A DNA stretch of 64,000 nucleotides from Streptomyces sp. NBC_00620 (GCF_026341825.1 NZ_JAPENY010000003.1:1-64000); one strand, 5' to 3'. Positions 24,816-35,688 are shown, counted from the stretch's first letter. The notes: generated by a model not told the origin, from the letters alone. A program made the numbers and translations.

Positions 24816-26807
24816 ATGAAGCCCTCAAGGCTCATGCTGCTTACCGCTGTTGCCCTGCTCACTCCCATGGCCCCCGCACTGACGGCCACGGCAGCTCCGG
24901 GAGACGGCGCGGCTCCCTCGTCGGACACCACCGCCGCCCCGCCCCAACTCGCCCTCCCCGACCCGGGTTTCGAGAACGGCGGCACCGGCTGGACCTTCGG
25001 CGCGGGCACCGGGGTCGGCACCGGCAACTCCCACGGCGGCGCCCGCTTCCTCTACCTGGACGCCGGGGCCGGCAAGAGCGCGCAACTGAGCCTTGTCGCA
25101 CCCCGGAACGGCAGTTACGACTTCTCCGCGTGGATCGGGAGCGCCGGCGACGGCGGCACATACACGGTCCGGCGCAACGGCGAGACCGTCGAGACGATCA
25201 CCCTGCCGCAGCGTCGCGCCTACGCCCGGTACACCATCAGCCGCGTCGAGCTGAAGACCGGCGACCGGCTGGAGATCGCCTTCGGCTCCGGCAGCGCCTG
25301 GGTCAACGCCGACGATCTGATGATCTCCCCCGCCGCGCCCGCCGACCCCAAGGTCACCTCGTCCGACCCCGAGGTCGTCGAGATGTTCGGCTGGGCCAAG
25401 AAGAAGGCCAACAGCTGGGCTCAACTGCCCGGCACGACCGGCCCGATCAACGTCGACGAGTACCAGACCGGCGGCACCGGCACCGCGCAGTACGCGGCCA
25501 CCTACTGGGCCGGATACGCCAACCGCAGCGCCTATTACTCCCGCGACATGACCCACCAGCTCGCCGGCGCCCACATCCTCGGCCTCGACGTCGCGAACAG
25601 GACGATGCTCCGCTCGTACGCGTCTTCGGCCACCGCCGAGCACAAGTACTTCCCGGTGTGGGCCCTCAACTTCGACGCCCAGACCTATCTGAGCATCGAC
25701 TACAAGAGCCCGGACAACTACGTGCGTGAGGTGCCGGCCGTCTTCGAACTCGTCGAGAAGGCCGGACAGGCCTACCGGTGGACCGGCGACCAGAGTTACG
25801 TCGACGACCCGGCGCTGTGGGACTTCTATCTGCACTCCACCGATGAGTTCATCGACCTGCACAACGCCGCCAAGCCCAACGGCAAGGTCAAGGTCGCCGA
25901 GGGCACGGGCAACGGCATCTTCGCCGGCGCCGCCAGCTACAACGAGCAGGACGGCGACGGCCTCGCCGAGGCCGGGGACGGCATCGCCTCGCAGTACCAG
26001 GCGTATCTCGCGATGGCCACGCTCGCACGCGGCAAGGGCGACACCGCACTGGCCAAGACGTTCGACCGGCGTGCCGCAGACCTGAAGGCGTACTTCAACG
26101 ACGAATGGAGCGGCAGCGGAAGCGGAGCCGACATGGTCCGCGCGTACACCACGTCCGGCGCCCCGGTCACCGGCTGGGGCAAGGAGAACAGCGTGTTCGT
26201 GCCGATGAAGCAGATCCTCGATCCCGGCCCGCGCAACGACGCCTATCTCGACTACATCCAGACGCAGGAGTTGGGTCCTGAGGGGTCGCCCAACATCGAG
26301 TCGACGACGTACCTGCCCGACATGTTCTTCAAGAACAACCGCAACGACACCGCCTGGACGTGGATGAAGAAGATCTACGGCCAGCGGGAGATCCAGCACA
26401 TCAACTCCAGCCAGGGCCCCAACGGTGACTACCCCGAGGTGTCGTTCACTCTGGTCAGTCAGACCGTCGAGGGCCTGATGGGCATCACACCGGACGCGGC
26501 GAACCGCACGGTGACCACGCAGTCGCGGCTGCCGTCCGGCATGAAGTGGCTCCAGACCGCCGACATACCCATCGGCACCAGCACCATCACCGTGCGGCAC
26601 GACGGCGCGACGAAGTCCACGCTGACGAACAACGCGCGCAGCGGCGCCTACCACTGGGAGGCCCGCTTCCAGGGCGTCCACAAGAAGATCACGGTCAACG
26701 GTGTCCCCCAGCGCGTACGGACCAAGACGGTCGACGGCGTGACGTACACGTACGCGACGCCGACGGTTCGGGCGGGGGCGACAGCGGTGGTGAAGGTGGC
26801 CGACTGA
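24816..26807 (+). CDS. Secreted six-hairpin-type putative glycoside hydrolase (copy C)
   Basis: Identical to 7604-9595, including signal peptide, N-terminal beta-sandwich module and helical catalytic-like region. Complete in both copies, unlike the GH99-like gene of the same unit. Confidence 0.65.
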   Translation: MKPSRLMLLTAVALLTPMAPALTATAAPGDGAAPSSDTTAAPPQLALPDPGFENGGTGWTFGAGTGVGTGNSHGGARFLYLDAGAGKSAQLSLVAPRNGSYDFSAWIGSAGDGGTYTVRRNGETVETITLPQRRAYARYTISRVELKTGDRLEIAFGSGSAWVNADDLMISPAAPADPKVTSSDPEVVEMFGWAKKKANSWAQLPGTTGPINVDEYQTGGTGTAQYAATYWAGYANRSAYYSRDMTHQLAGAHILGLDVANRTMLRSYASSATAEHKYFPVWALNFDAQTYLSIDYKSPDNYVREVPAVFELVEKAGQAYRWTGDQSYVDDPALWDFYLHSTDEFIDLHNAAKPNGKVKVAEGTGNGIFAGAASYNEQDGDGLAEAGDGIASQYQAYLAMATLARGKGDTALAKTFDRRAADLKAYFNDEWSGSGSGADMVRAYTTSGAPVTGWGKENSVFVPMKQILDPGPRNDAYLDYIQTQELGPEGSPNIESTTYLPDMFFKNNRNDTAWTWMKKIYGQREIQHINSSQGPNGDYPEVSFTLVSQTVEGLMGITPDAANRTVTTQSRLPSGMKWLQTADIPIGTSTITVRHDGATKSTLTNNARSGAYHWEARFQGVHKKITVNGVPQRVRTKTVDGVTYTYATPTVRAGATAVVKVAD

Positions 26808-26860
26808 CGCGAACGCCGCCTCTTGGTCAGCGCTCACTCGTTCTCCGGGCGGCCCGCTCG

Positions 26861-26904
26861 CTAGCCGACCGGTCTAGTAAGTAATAGTCGACCGGTCGTA
26901 CACT
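26861..26904 (+). promoter_or_regulatory. tetR promoter with two operators (copy C)
   Basis: GACCGGTC cores at 26867-26874 and within TAGTCGACCGGTCG at 26885-26898, followed by TACACT at 26899-26904; same layout as copy B. Confidence 0.65.
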
Positions 26905-26910
26905 CGACTC

Positions 26911-27531
26911 ATGGGACGAACCAGCGACGCCAGGGAGAAGATCCTCAGTGCCGCGCAGACACTCATCGAGCTGCGCGGCTACTCGGCTCTGGGTGTGGCC
27001 GAGATCTGCAAGACGGCCGGTGTACCCAAGGGCAGCTTCTACTACTTCTTCGAATCGAAGGAAGCTCTCGCGCTGGCCGTGATCGACGAGCACTGGGCCG
27101 GCCAGAAGGCCGACTGGACGCGCATCCTGAATGAAGACGCAGTACCACTGGACCGGCTACGTCGGCTCTTCGAGGAGACGGAGGCCGGGCAGCGCGCCGG
27201 CCAGCAGAGCTGCGGCACCGTCTCGGGCTGCCTGTTCGGGAACCTCACTCTGGAGCTGAGCAACCAGACGGAGGCCATCCGCATGCGGCTGCAGGAGATC
27301 TTCGAGGCCCAGGTCGAGATGGTCGACTCGGTCATCGCCGAGGCTCTGGAGCGCCACGAGGTCACCGTGACCGATACCCGGGAGGCCGCGCGGTCGGTGG
27401 TGGCCCAATTGGAGGGGCAGGTCCTCTTCGCCAAGCTCTACAACAACACGCAACGCCTCGGCTCACTGTGGGGGAACTCCCTGGCGCTGCTCGGTGGCCG
27501 CGCGGCGGACGGGGTCGCGGCCAGCGTCTGA
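26911..27531 (+). CDS. TetR-family regulator with NemR-like Cys motif (copy C)
   Basis: Identical to 9699-10319. With two tetR genes and three SDR operators in view, amplification raises repressor and target-site dosage together. Confidence 0.88.
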   Translation: MGRTSDAREKILSAAQTLIELRGYSALGVAEICKTAGVPKGSFYYFFESKEALALAVIDEHWAGQKADWTRILNEDAVPLDRLRRLFEETEAGQRAGQQSCGTVSGCLFGNLTLELSNQTEAIRMRLQEIFEAQVEMVDSVIAEALERHEVTVTDTREAARSVVAQLEGQVLFAKLYNNTQRLGSLWGNSLALLGGRAADGVAASV

Positions 27532-27546
27532 TGCCGGTCCGCCGCT

Positions 27547-27585
27547 GACGAAGGACACAGCTCGTTGCCCGCCGGTGTCTTCGTC
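27547..27585. terminator. Bidirectional terminator between tetR and the GPP34 gene (copy C)
   Basis: Same bulged hairpin as at 10335-10373. Confidence 0.45.
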
Positions 27586-28189
27586 ACGGGCCGCGCCAGA
27601 TGTTGTCGAAGGCCGCGTTTTCGATGCTTCGCCGTTGCCGTACGGCTTCCAGTTCCGTCACCGCGTCGTGGACAGCGGCCAGTACGGTCACGACCGCTTC
27701 GTCGGCGAGGCCGGTGACCTCTTCCGTGGGCTCGTCGCGGATGCCCGCGGCGGCCGCGAGGCCGGCGAGGACGGGCTCGCCCGACGTCCAGCGGTCGGAC
27801 GCCCGGCGACGTGCCGAGGTGTCGCCCCACACGGCCGGGCCCGTACGAATTGGATTCCAGCGGTGGCGTGGCCGGGCCACTTGCCCTTCCGCCTCCAGGG
27901 CGGCCAGGTAGGCCGCGGCCAGGTCACGGCCCCGGCGCCACAGCCAGTCCTCGATGGGCTCGTACGGCGCCTGGCGGGTGAGCGACGCCGCCGCCTCGTC
28001 CAGCAGCCGGTCACCCATGGTCCGCGGCGCTGCGGGCACGATGCCGTCGCCGTCCAGGGTGAGCGCCTGGGCGTCGATGAGGTCGATCAGTTCGGCTCCC
28101 GCGAGCGCCAGCGACAGGTTGCCCTGCTCGACGGAACGACCGGACGAGACATCCATGGTGATGATCAACAGGTCGCGCGGTGTGGTCAT
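27584..28189 (-). CDS. GPP34 (GOLPH3/VPS74-like) family protein (copy C)
   Basis: Identical to 10372-10977; ATG at 28189. Confidence 0.8.
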   Translation of the reverse strand: MTTPRDLLIITMDVSSGRSVEQGNLSLALAGAELIDLIDAQALTLDGDGIVPAAPRTMGDRLLDEAAASLTRQAPYEPIEDWLWRRGRDLAAAYLAALEAEGQVARPRHRWNPIRTGPAVWGDTSARRRASDRWTSGEPVLAGLAAAAGIRDEPTEEVTGLADEAVVTVLAAVHDAVTELEAVRQRRSIENAAFDNIWRGP

Positions 28190-28379
28190 GACGGGCTCCA
28201 CATCAGAGGCAGGTGGCGATACGCCAGAGGCATGGGTGACGATACGTCGCCGGTGCCCGACCACGCCCCGGGGGGCAAGGCCGGACGCCGCGGCGGACAA
28301 GCGGTTGCTTTGGACGGGCGCCTCGGACGGAAACCGACGACCGGACGGTGAACGGTCGGCCGACCGCGGCTCGGCTCCA

Positions 28380-29654
28380 TCAGGCGCCGAGTCTGCCCGT
28401 GTCCGGGGCGGTTTCCGCAGGAGCCGACCGTCGTACCGGGATGGCGTGTCGCCCTTCCACCATGTCGTGCGGGAAGCCGATGCGCAGCACGGCGGCGGCT
28501 GCGGCAGCCGCGAGGACCACGACGGCGGCCAGGATCAGCGCCTGGCGGTAGCCGTGGTCGAGCAGCGGAGCGACGACCAGGGGACCGAGGATCTGGCCGA
28601 CGGAGTATCCGGCGGTCAGCAGCGCGACCGAGCGCGGGACCCGGAGATGGGCCCCGGTTGCGAGGGCAAGGGTGCTGATGCCGATGAAAGTCGCGCCGAA
28701 CAGGACCGCGGAGACCAGGGCGGCTGCTACTCCGCCGATCAGGGCGGGCAGGGCGATGCCGGCCGCCTGGACGAGGAGCGCGGCCAGCAGCAGATCGGGG
28801 CGGGACCAACGGCGCCCGAGCCAGGCCCACAGCGCCGAGGAAGGCACCGCCGCCAGACCGACCAACACCCAGGCGCCGCTGCCGATCCACCCCGGGGAGC
28901 TCTGCTCGATCGCGGCGACCAGGAAGGTGCCGGCGACGATGTAGCCGACGCCCTCCAGCGTGTAGGAGGCGAAGAGGGCGGTGAACCAGCGGTGCGTGCG
29001 CATCTCCGGTCCGTCGGCCGGGGCCCTGCCGGATTCGGGGGTTGGCGTGGGATATGCCTCCGGGCGGAGGTTCCACGAGACGGCGGCGAGGACCGCGGCA
29101 AGTGCGGCCGAGGCCCACCAGGCGGCCCGCCAGTCGGCAGCGGAACGAAGAACGAGGACGAGCAGGCCGGACAGTGCGATGCCTGCGCCGACGCCGCCGA
29201 AGGCCCAGCCGGGCAGGTGGGCCGGGTGCTCCCGCAGGTGGCTGAGAAGGGAACTGACCGCGATGACGAAGATCAGCGCGCTCATCACTCCGGCCAGTAG
29301 CCGCAGCGCGATCCATACGGCTGTGCTGTGTGTGGCGGGCATGGCAGCCAGACTGGCGGTCAGCACGATCAGGGCGGTGCGCAGGAGAGCGGGTGAGCGG
29401 ACCAGCGCGGGGCCCGCGATGCCGGCGAGCGCGCCCACGAAGTAGCCGATGTAGTTGGCGGTGGCCAGATTCGCGCCGGCACCCGCGGACAGCCCCGCCT
29501 GAGCATGCATCAGGGGGAGGATCGGGGTGTAGACGAACCGGCCGACCCCCATGCCCGCGGCGAGCGCCGCGGCGGCTTGGACGACGTGCCCCCAGGGCGA
29601 GTGGAGCGCCGCGCTTCCTCGTGCCCGGGCGTCGCGCAGGGCTCGTACGCTCAT
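28380..29654 (-). CDS. YbfB/YjiJ-type MFS transporter (copy C)
   Basis: Identical to 11168-12442. As the only transporter that is complete within the unit, it is one candidate for a dosage benefit from amplification; that is inference only. Confidence 0.85.
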   Translation of the reverse strand: MSVRALRDARARGSAALHSPWGHVVQAAAALAAGMGVGRFVYTPILPLMHAQAGLSAGAGANLATANYIGYFVGALAGIAGPALVRSPALLRTALIVLTASLAAMPATHSTAVWIALRLLAGVMSALIFVIAVSSLLSHLREHPAHLPGWAFGGVGAGIALSGLLVLVLRSAADWRAAWWASAALAAVLAAVSWNLRPEAYPTPTPESGRAPADGPEMRTHRWFTALFASYTLEGVGYIVAGTFLVAAIEQSSPGWIGSGAWVLVGLAAVPSSALWAWLGRRWSRPDLLLAALLVQAAGIALPALIGGVAAALVSAVLFGATFIGISTLALATGAHLRVPRSVALLTAGYSVGQILGPLVVAPLLDHGYRQALILAAVVVLAAAAAAAVLRIGFPHDMVEGRHAIPVRRSAPAETAPDTGRLGA

Positions 29655-29699
29655 GACGAAGTCCTTGTGAGATCGCGCGGGCCTCCGGGCGGCCACGAC

Positions 29700-29723
29700 T
29701 CACCGCCGTGAACTCGGCGGTGA
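29700..29723 (-). terminator. Hairpin between the isomerase-like and MFS genes (copy C)
   Basis: Perfect 8-bp stem as in copy B (12488-12511). Confidence 0.4.
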
Positions 29724-29742
29724 ACGGACGGGGAATGTGACG

Positions 29743-30045
29743 TCACTGCGTGGCGTCGGTCCGGCCCGGGTCGTTGGGGTGGGACTCGAGGGCGGTGACG
29801 GTGAAAGTCATCCACGGGCTCAGTGGCAGCGTGCCGAGCACCTTCTCATGGAGCTCGTCCTCGTCGGCGGCCCGCCAGACGCCGATGCTGCGCAGCTCTC
29901 CGACCGGGCGCCACAGCCGCGCCAGGTTGCCGGTGCCGGCCAGTTCCCGGGCACGGACGGATTCGGCGGCGCGGCGCCGGTCGACCTCGTCCTGGCTGGT
30001 GCCCTCGGGGACGGTGGTGGTGATCTCGACCAGGAACTCTCGCAT
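29743..30045 (-). CDS. Muconolactone isomerase-like protein (copy C)
   Basis: Identical to 12531-12833; 100 residues from ATG 30045. Confidence 0.75.
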   Translation of the reverse strand: MREFLVEITTTVPEGTSQDEVDRRRAAESVRARELAGTGNLARLWRPVGELRSIGVWRAADEDELHEKVLGTLPLSPWMTFTVTALESHPNDPGRTDATQ

Positions 30046-30456
30046 CGTCCTGCTCCGTTCGGTCGGGCGTCCGGCGACGGCCGGGGCGTATGGGTGGTGG
30101 GAGGCCTGTGTTTTCAGAGGGTCGGCTGCCGCGGTGTTTTCAGCGAGGCGGCCGTCGCGGTGTGATCGGACGGCGGCCGGCGTACCGGGGGGCGGCAGGT
30201 TCAGCCTGTCTGCCGGGGGCGTCGAAGGACGTCCAGCTGAGCGTCGAAGCGGGCGGCCGATCGTCGGCGAACTCCGAGCCCGTCGGTCCTGCCGGGTCGG
30301 CGACCGGCCGCACCGCTTCAACCCGCCGGATACCGGCGGGGACCACTGCGCTCGCATGCCGTCGGGTTGTCATACGCTCATCGTCCGCCTGCGGCAGGGG
30401 CGCCGCCACGACGGGCTTGCTCCCTGCTGGGAGGCGTGGCCTCTCACCGACGTAGC
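30046..30456. promoter_or_regulatory. Intergenic region between isomerase-like gene and lysR (copy C)
   Basis: Same 411-bp divergent control region as 12834-13244, with the repeated TGTTTTCAG element; no gene seen. Confidence 0.4.
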
Positions 30457-31380
30457 ATGACAGGCGTGGAACTGCGCCAACTGCGGTATTTCGTTGCGGT
30501 CGCCGAGGAACTGAACTTCGGCCGGGCCGCCGCGCGGCTGCTGATCGCGGGCCCCTCCCTGTCGCAGCAGATCAAGGCGCTCGAACGCGACCTAGGGGTG
30601 CAGTTGTTCGTTCGTGACCGCCGTTCGGTGTCCCTCACCCCGGCCGGTTCGGCCCTGCTCCCGCACACCCGCGCACTGCTGGAACGGGCGGAGGACCTCC
30701 AGCGGCGCGCCAGCCGGCTGTCCGGTTCGGAACCGGTACGGCTCGGCTACGTCAACTGGCTCCCGCCCGACCTGACCACCCGCGCCGCCGGGGTGGCCCA
30801 ACTCCACATCGACGCGTGGATCGCGCCCTCGCACACCCAGGCCGCCCGGGTCGCCGACGGCAGCCTGGACCTCGCCGTGTGCTGGGTACGGACCGAGGAC
30901 CTGGAAAAGCGCGGCCTGCACGCCCGGCTCATCGGCGCCGACCGGCTGTACGCCGTTGCAACCGGCGACGACACGAGCGACGTGGCCGCCCGGGACACCA
31001 TCGTCCTCCTCGACGACGACACCACCTCCTGGTCGTCCTGGAACATCTATGCCGAACAACTGGCCCGGGACACCGGAGCCGGCGCGGTACACATCGCCGA
31101 CAATGGCATCACCGGACCCGCGTTCTTCGACCACGTCCGCCGCAGCAACCGTCCGGTCATCAACTCCCCCAAGGGCCAGACCACTCCCCTGCCGCCCGAC
31201 CTGGTCCAACGCCCGATCGTCGCACCGGAGGTGCACTGGACCTGGTCCCTGGTCCGGCGCGAGAGCGAGAACCGCCCCGCGGTCCTCGCCCTCGTCGACG
31301 CCCTCTGCAACAGGGTGGGCGACCTCGGCATCCACGCCCCGGACGCCTGGCTGCCCGAGGGCGACCCGCACCGGAACTAG
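30457..31380 (+). CDS. LysR-family transcriptional regulator (copy C)
   Basis: Identical to 13245-14168; ATG at 30457, divergent from the isomerase-like/MFS pair of its own copy. Confidence 0.88.
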   Translation: MTGVELRQLRYFVAVAEELNFGRAAARLLIAGPSLSQQIKALERDLGVQLFVRDRRSVSLTPAGSALLPHTRALLERAEDLQRRASRLSGSEPVRLGYVNWLPPDLTTRAAGVAQLHIDAWIAPSHTQAARVADGSLDLAVCWVRTEDLEKRGLHARLIGADRLYAVATGDDTSDVAARDTIVLLDDDTTSWSSWNIYAEQLARDTGAGAVHIADNGITGPAFFDHVRRSNRPVINSPKGQTTPLPPDLVQRPIVAPEVHWTWSLVRRESENRPAVLALVDALCNRVGDLGIHAPDAWLPEGDPHRN

Positions 31381-31438
31381 CCGCCTGAACCAGTGACTAG
31401 GACCCGCACCGGCACTAGCCGCCTGGGTCAGTGACTAG
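31363..31438. repeat. 38-bp tandem duplication at converging gene ends (copy C)
   Basis: Same pair of 38-base repeats as at 14151-14226, so the duplication predates the 17-kb amplification. Confidence 0.85.
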
Positions 31439-33146
31439 ACCGTCGCGAGGTCGAACTGCTCCCACGTCCCGATCGCCGTGCGGTTGGCGATGAGCGGGTC
31501 GGCTCCGCCGTTGTCGGCCGTCACGTACTTGCCGTTGGCGGAGGCGAGCAGGCTGACCGTGCCGTTGGAGTTGTCCACCAGTTGGAAGGTCTCCCAGGTG
31601 CCGATGGCGGTGCGGTCCGCGATCAGGGCGGAGGCGCCCGCGTCGACCGCGCTGACGATACGGCCGTTGGCGCGGGCGCGCACGGCGATGCTGCCGTTGC
31701 CCAGGTCGATCTGGTCGAACCGTTCCCACAGGCCGACCGAGTCGCGGTTGGCGATCAGGGACTTGGCGCCGGCGCTCTCCGCGGTGACGAACCTGCTGTT
31801 GGCCCGCGCCTTGAGGGTGATCGTGACGGTGGCCGGGGTGCCGGCGGAGGTGCCGTTGACGAAGGGCTGGGTGGGGCGGGTGGCGGTCAGGGCGAGTTCA
31901 CCCTTGAGCATGCGGCCGCCGTCACCGGTCAGGCGCAGGTAGTAGTCCGAGGAGCAGGCCGTGCCGTCCTCGTCGAGGGCGAGCAGTCCCGAGTCCGTGG
32001 GCACCCACTCCTGCGACTCGGCCGTCTTGGCGATCTGGTTCCCCTCGTTGTACTCGTCGTACATGGAGATGTAGATGCCCTGCGCACTCCTGCCCTGACC
32101 ATGTTGTAGACCTGCCGCCACATGAAGTCCCCGTGGGCGCGCTGGCGTTCGGCGACGTCGCCGGGCAGGACGCACGGCTGCTAGTCGATGCCGTGGGCGG
32201 CGCAGTCGGCCAGGTCCGGCACGGTTGCCTGGGTGTAGAAGTTGTCGGCTTCGGAGGCGTTGCCGATCCGGCCCACCATCCACGGCGAGATCATGTTGAG
32301 GGCGTGGTAGACGTCTGAGCAGCCTGAACGCGAGTCGCCGGTGCCGGTGCGCCACCATGTCGGCACGCCGCCGATCACGTAACAGCCCTGGCCCTTGAAC
32401 CAGTTGATGACGTCGAGGCAGGCCTCCGCGCTGAACGCGTGCTTGTCGTCGTTGAATCCGAAGCCCCAGATGCACACGACGGGCTTGCCGTTCTGGAGCG
32501 CGTACGCCGAACTCTACGTGTGGGCGGACATCTTGTTCGTCCAGTCGGTCTTGATCTCCGACTGCATGGCGGTCCAGCCGCTGACGTCGTACATGACGTA
32601 GAACTTCCGCCCGTACGCCTCGGCGGCGCCGCGCACCTTCTGGGCCATGGCGTCCCGCGTCGGGCCCTCGCTGTCGTTGGGGTTGAACCTCTGGAGCGCG
32701 GCGGTGTCGATGCCGTACTGCTGCATCCACAGGAAGTGGGCGTCCACGGTCTGCTGGTCGTACGAGGAGAACAGCGAGGCCGTGCGGCCGTTGCCGAGGC
32801 TGCCGAACGCCGTCGGGTACGTCTTCGTGATGTCGCGGACGTCGGGCCAGGCCTTGATGCCGTTGTTGGAAGGGGACGGGGTCTGGGCGCTGTTGGGGGC
32901 CCAGTGCCACCAGGCGTTGATCGGCGCACCGTCGCCCTTGCAGGCGAACCAGCCCTGGTAGCCGACGGTGATCTTGCCGACGACGTCGCCAGGAGCGCTG
33001 GCGGTGGCGCTCGTGGTGGCCGCCGAGGCGGCCCGCGCGACGCCGACCGCGCCGACCGCGCCGAGTGCGGCGGCCGCGGTGCCGCCGGCCGTCGCGCCGA
33101 GGACCCTGCGGCGCGTCCAGGTCGGTGTGCGGTGGGACTTGGGCAT
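31435..33146 (-). pseudogene. Decayed secreted GH99-like glycosidase with fascin-like repeats (copy C)
   Basis: Same two in-frame TAG codons (32514-32516 and 32181-32183) and the same frameshift as at 14223-15934. Shared lesions show that the gene was already broken before the unit was multiplied, or that the lesions were copied by assembly. Confidence 0.88.
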
Positions 33147-33460
33147 ATGAGGCTCCGAGAGGCGCGGGGGGATGACCTGGGCGGGGGCCCGGGCGAGGCA
33201 TCTGGGGGTGCGAGAGCGGAAATCTCAAGACGTGAGTTAAGTCGTGAGGGCGGTGGAGCGTCAAGGCGCGTGCCCTGCATGGGGGCAATGCAGGGAACGG
33301 TCGCAAAGGTGAACCGTGCGGATGGACAACTTGCCCGCCACGAGGGGCTGGTGGGGTGCGGCGGCACATTTATTAGGAGTTCTTAAGGGCTCCATGAGCG
33401 TCCTCATATGAACGGCGACCAGGCTGGGAAGCAGTTGCCCCAGCGAAGGGAACCCCCACC
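33147..33460. promoter_or_regulatory. Divergent intergenic region with 8-bp inverted repeat (copy C)
   Basis: CCCTGCAT / ATGCAGGG inverted repeat at 33273-33295, as in copy B; no gene seen. Confidence 0.45.
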
Positions 33461-34243
33461 ATGTATGACCACGACCCGACACATGACTCTTCGCCCGAGC
33501 CCACCCCCACGGTCAGGACCGGACGAGCCTCCCAGCCCTTCCCGCGGCGGATGCTGTCACGGAGAAGTGTGTGGACCATGGCTGCCGGGCTGGCGTGTGC
33601 GGTAGCCGGAGCCACCCTCGGCGGTACGTCCGCCGCCGCGGATTCCTCGTCGTCTCCTTCCATCGCGGCCACGACCTCGCCGACCCCGACGCCCACCGGG
33701 CCCGCAGGCGGCGGCCCCGCGGCCGACCCGTCCGACGGCGGTGCGACCGGCATCGTCGACACCGTGTCCACCTCGGGCTTCACCATGACGACGGCGACGG
33801 GCGTGGAGGTGACGGTGACCGAGACCTCCGCCACGAAGACCACTGGAGCCTCCGCCAAAGCCGTGAAGGAGGGTGCGAGCGTCCTCGTCATCGGGGTGGT
33901 GGACAGCGCGAACATCGCCGCGACGCAGGTCGCCGTCCAGCGCGGAGGCGACGGCGGAGCAGCGGCCGCCGAAGCGGCAGGGGTGATCGCCTTCCAGCAG
34001 GGGACCCCGTCACCGGACAAGTCGGTCGGTCAGATCCCTGACTACACCGAGGGCGAAGGGACGATCGTCAACGGTACGACCGCGTACAAGGCGGTCAAGG
34101 CCGCGCAGGCCGTCGTCCCCGGAGGCATCAGCGACCGCGTGGTCGAACTGAGCGGCGGTGAGTACGAGGTCCACAACATCAGCGTCAACTGGCCGCACCA
34201 CGTCTTCGTCGACAGGAACTTCAAGGTCGTCGGCTGGGAGTAG
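33461..34243 (+). CDS. Secreted DUF5666/PepSY-like protein (copy C)
   Basis: Identical to 16249-17031; 260 residues from ATG 33461. Confidence 0.72.
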   Translation: MYDHDPTHDSSPEPTPTVRTGRASQPFPRRMLSRRSVWTMAAGLACAVAGATLGGTSAAADSSSSPSIAATTSPTPTPTGPAGGGPAADPSDGGATGIVDTVSTSGFTMTTATGVEVTVTETSATKTTGASAKAVKEGASVLVIGVVDSANIAATQVAVQRGGDGGAAAAEAAGVIAFQQGTPSPDKSVGQIPDYTEGEGTIVNGTTAYKAVKAAQAVVPGGISDRVVELSGGEYEVHNISVNWPHHVFVDRNFKVVGWE

Positions 34244-34259
34244 ACACCGCCGCCACCGC

Positions 34260-34291
34260 AAGGGGTCGCGGGATCGAATCCTGCCGCCCCT
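34260..34291 (+). other. tRNA-Pro-like 3'-end remnant (copy C)
   Basis: Same T-arm-like sequence as at 17048-17079. It lies inside the unit, about 6.4 kb from the amplification edge, so it is not itself the recombination point of the array. Confidence 0.45.
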
Positions 34292-34306
34292 CACTCCACC
34301 GCAGGC

Positions 34307-34343
34307 CGAAGGCCGTCTCCTCAGGATGAGGAGACGGCCTTCG
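34307..34343. terminator. Strong rho-independent-type hairpin (copy C)
   Basis: Perfect 16-bp stem with five-base loop, as at 17095-17131. Confidence 0.85.
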
Positions 34344-34564
34344 CCGTTGCCCAAGCCACGTCGGGCAGGAACACTCCGGCGCCCTACCGCTGACATGCGC
34401 TGGAAGGCTGCGCCTTCCAACTGCGAGGAAGTCAGTCCTGGCCAGAGCCCTGTTGACCTTTGACTTCTCCACCCCGAGCGACCTACCTTCGCATTAGTCG
34501 ACCGGTCGGCTAGTAGTCGAAGACCCGGTCGAGAAGCCCCACTCCCATCCCGGAAAAGGTCATC

Positions 34565-35278
34565 ATGAGCACTCAGAACCAGAAGGTCGCAGTCATCACC
34601 GGTGCCTCGCAGGGCATCGGCGCCGGCCTCGTCGACGCCTACCGCAAGCTCGGCTACGCCGTCGTCGCCACCTCGCGCACGATCGCCCCCTCCAACGACG
34701 CGGGCGTCCTGACCGTCCAGGGCGACATCGCCGACCCCGCCACCGCCGAACGTGTCATCGCTGCCGGCGTCGAGCGGTTCGGACGTATCGACACCCTGGT
34801 CAACAACGCCGGCCTCTTCGTCGCCAAGCCCTTCACCGACTACACCGGGGACGACTACGCCGCCGTGACCGGTGTGAACCTCGCCGGCTTCTTCCGGATC
34901 ACTCAGCTGGCCACCGAGCACATGCTCGCCCAGGGCGGCGGCCATATCGTCAACGTCACCACCAGCCTGGTGGACAACGCCAACTCCAACGTCCCCTCCG
35001 TGCTGGCCTCGCTGACCAAGGGCGGCCTGCAGTCCGCCACCAAGTCCCTCGCCATCGAGTACGCCACGCGTGGCATCCGCAGCAACGCCGTCTCACCGGG
35101 CACCATCAAGACCCCCATGCACCCCGAGGAGACCCACGAGGCCCTCGCCGCCCTGCATCCGGTCGGCCGGATGGGCGAGCAGAGCGACATCGTCGACGCG
35201 GTGATCTACCTGGAGAACGCCCCGTTCGTCACCGGCGAGATCCTCCATGTGGACGGCGGAATGAGCGCCGGCCACTGA
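34565..35278 (+). CDS. SDR-family oxidoreductase lacking the catalytic Tyr (copy C)
   Basis: Third identical copy of the 237-residue SDR; same AxxxK in place of YxxxK. Confidence 0.88.
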   Translation: MSTQNQKVAVITGASQGIGAGLVDAYRKLGYAVVATSRTIAPSNDAGVLTVQGDIADPATAERVIAAGVERFGRIDTLVNNAGLFVAKPFTDYTGDDYAAVTGVNLAGFFRITQLATEHMLAQGGGHIVNVTTSLVDNANSNVPSVLASLTKGGLQSATKSLAIEYATRGIRSNAVSPGTIKTPMHPEETHEALAALHPVGRMGEQSDIVDAVIYLENAPFVTGEILHVDGGMSAGH

Positions 35279-35303
35279 CCCGACTCCGGCAAGGAGAAGC
35301 CTG

Positions 35304-35675
35304 ATGAGCAGCACGACAGACAGTGAAGCGATCCTGCGCGGCGTTCTCGACCGGTGGAAGGCGGCCGTCGACGCACACGAACCGCAGCAGGTCGCCGCAC
35401 AGTTCACCGAGGACGCGATCTTCCAAGGACTGCACCCGTACAGCGTCGGAAGGCCGGGGATCGCCGCCTACTACGACTCCCAGCCCATCGGGATGGCGGC
35501 CGCGTACCGGATCCTCGAAACCAGACGCCTCGCCGACGACCTCGTACTCGGTTACCTGGACGTCGACTTCTCGTTCACCGACCGCCCCACCCTCGGCCTC
35601 AAGCTCGGCGTACTGGTGAAGCGCCTGGAGGAGGGCTGGTACATCACCCACTACCAGGTCTCCCGCCTCGGCTAG
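35304..35675 (+). CDS. NTF2-like (SnoaL/DUF4440-type) protein (copy C)
   Basis: Third identical copy of the 123-residue protein, coupled to the SDR gene. Confidence 0.8.
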   Translation: MSSTTDSEAILRGVLDRWKAAVDAHEPQQVAAQFTEDAIFQGLHPYSVGRPGIAAYYDSQPIGMAAAYRILETRRLADDLVLGYLDVDFSFTDRPTLGLKLGVLVKRLEEGWYITHYQVSRLG

Positions 35676-35688
35676 AGACCGCCGGTAC

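Larger units (their letters stand above)
34244..34564. other. Intergenic region between secreted-protein gene and SDR gene (copy C)
   Basis: Holds the tRNA-like remnant, terminator, small hairpin (34401-34419), promoter TTGACT (34460-34465) / TACCTT (34484-34489) and TetR-type operator (34495-34508). Confidence 0.7.
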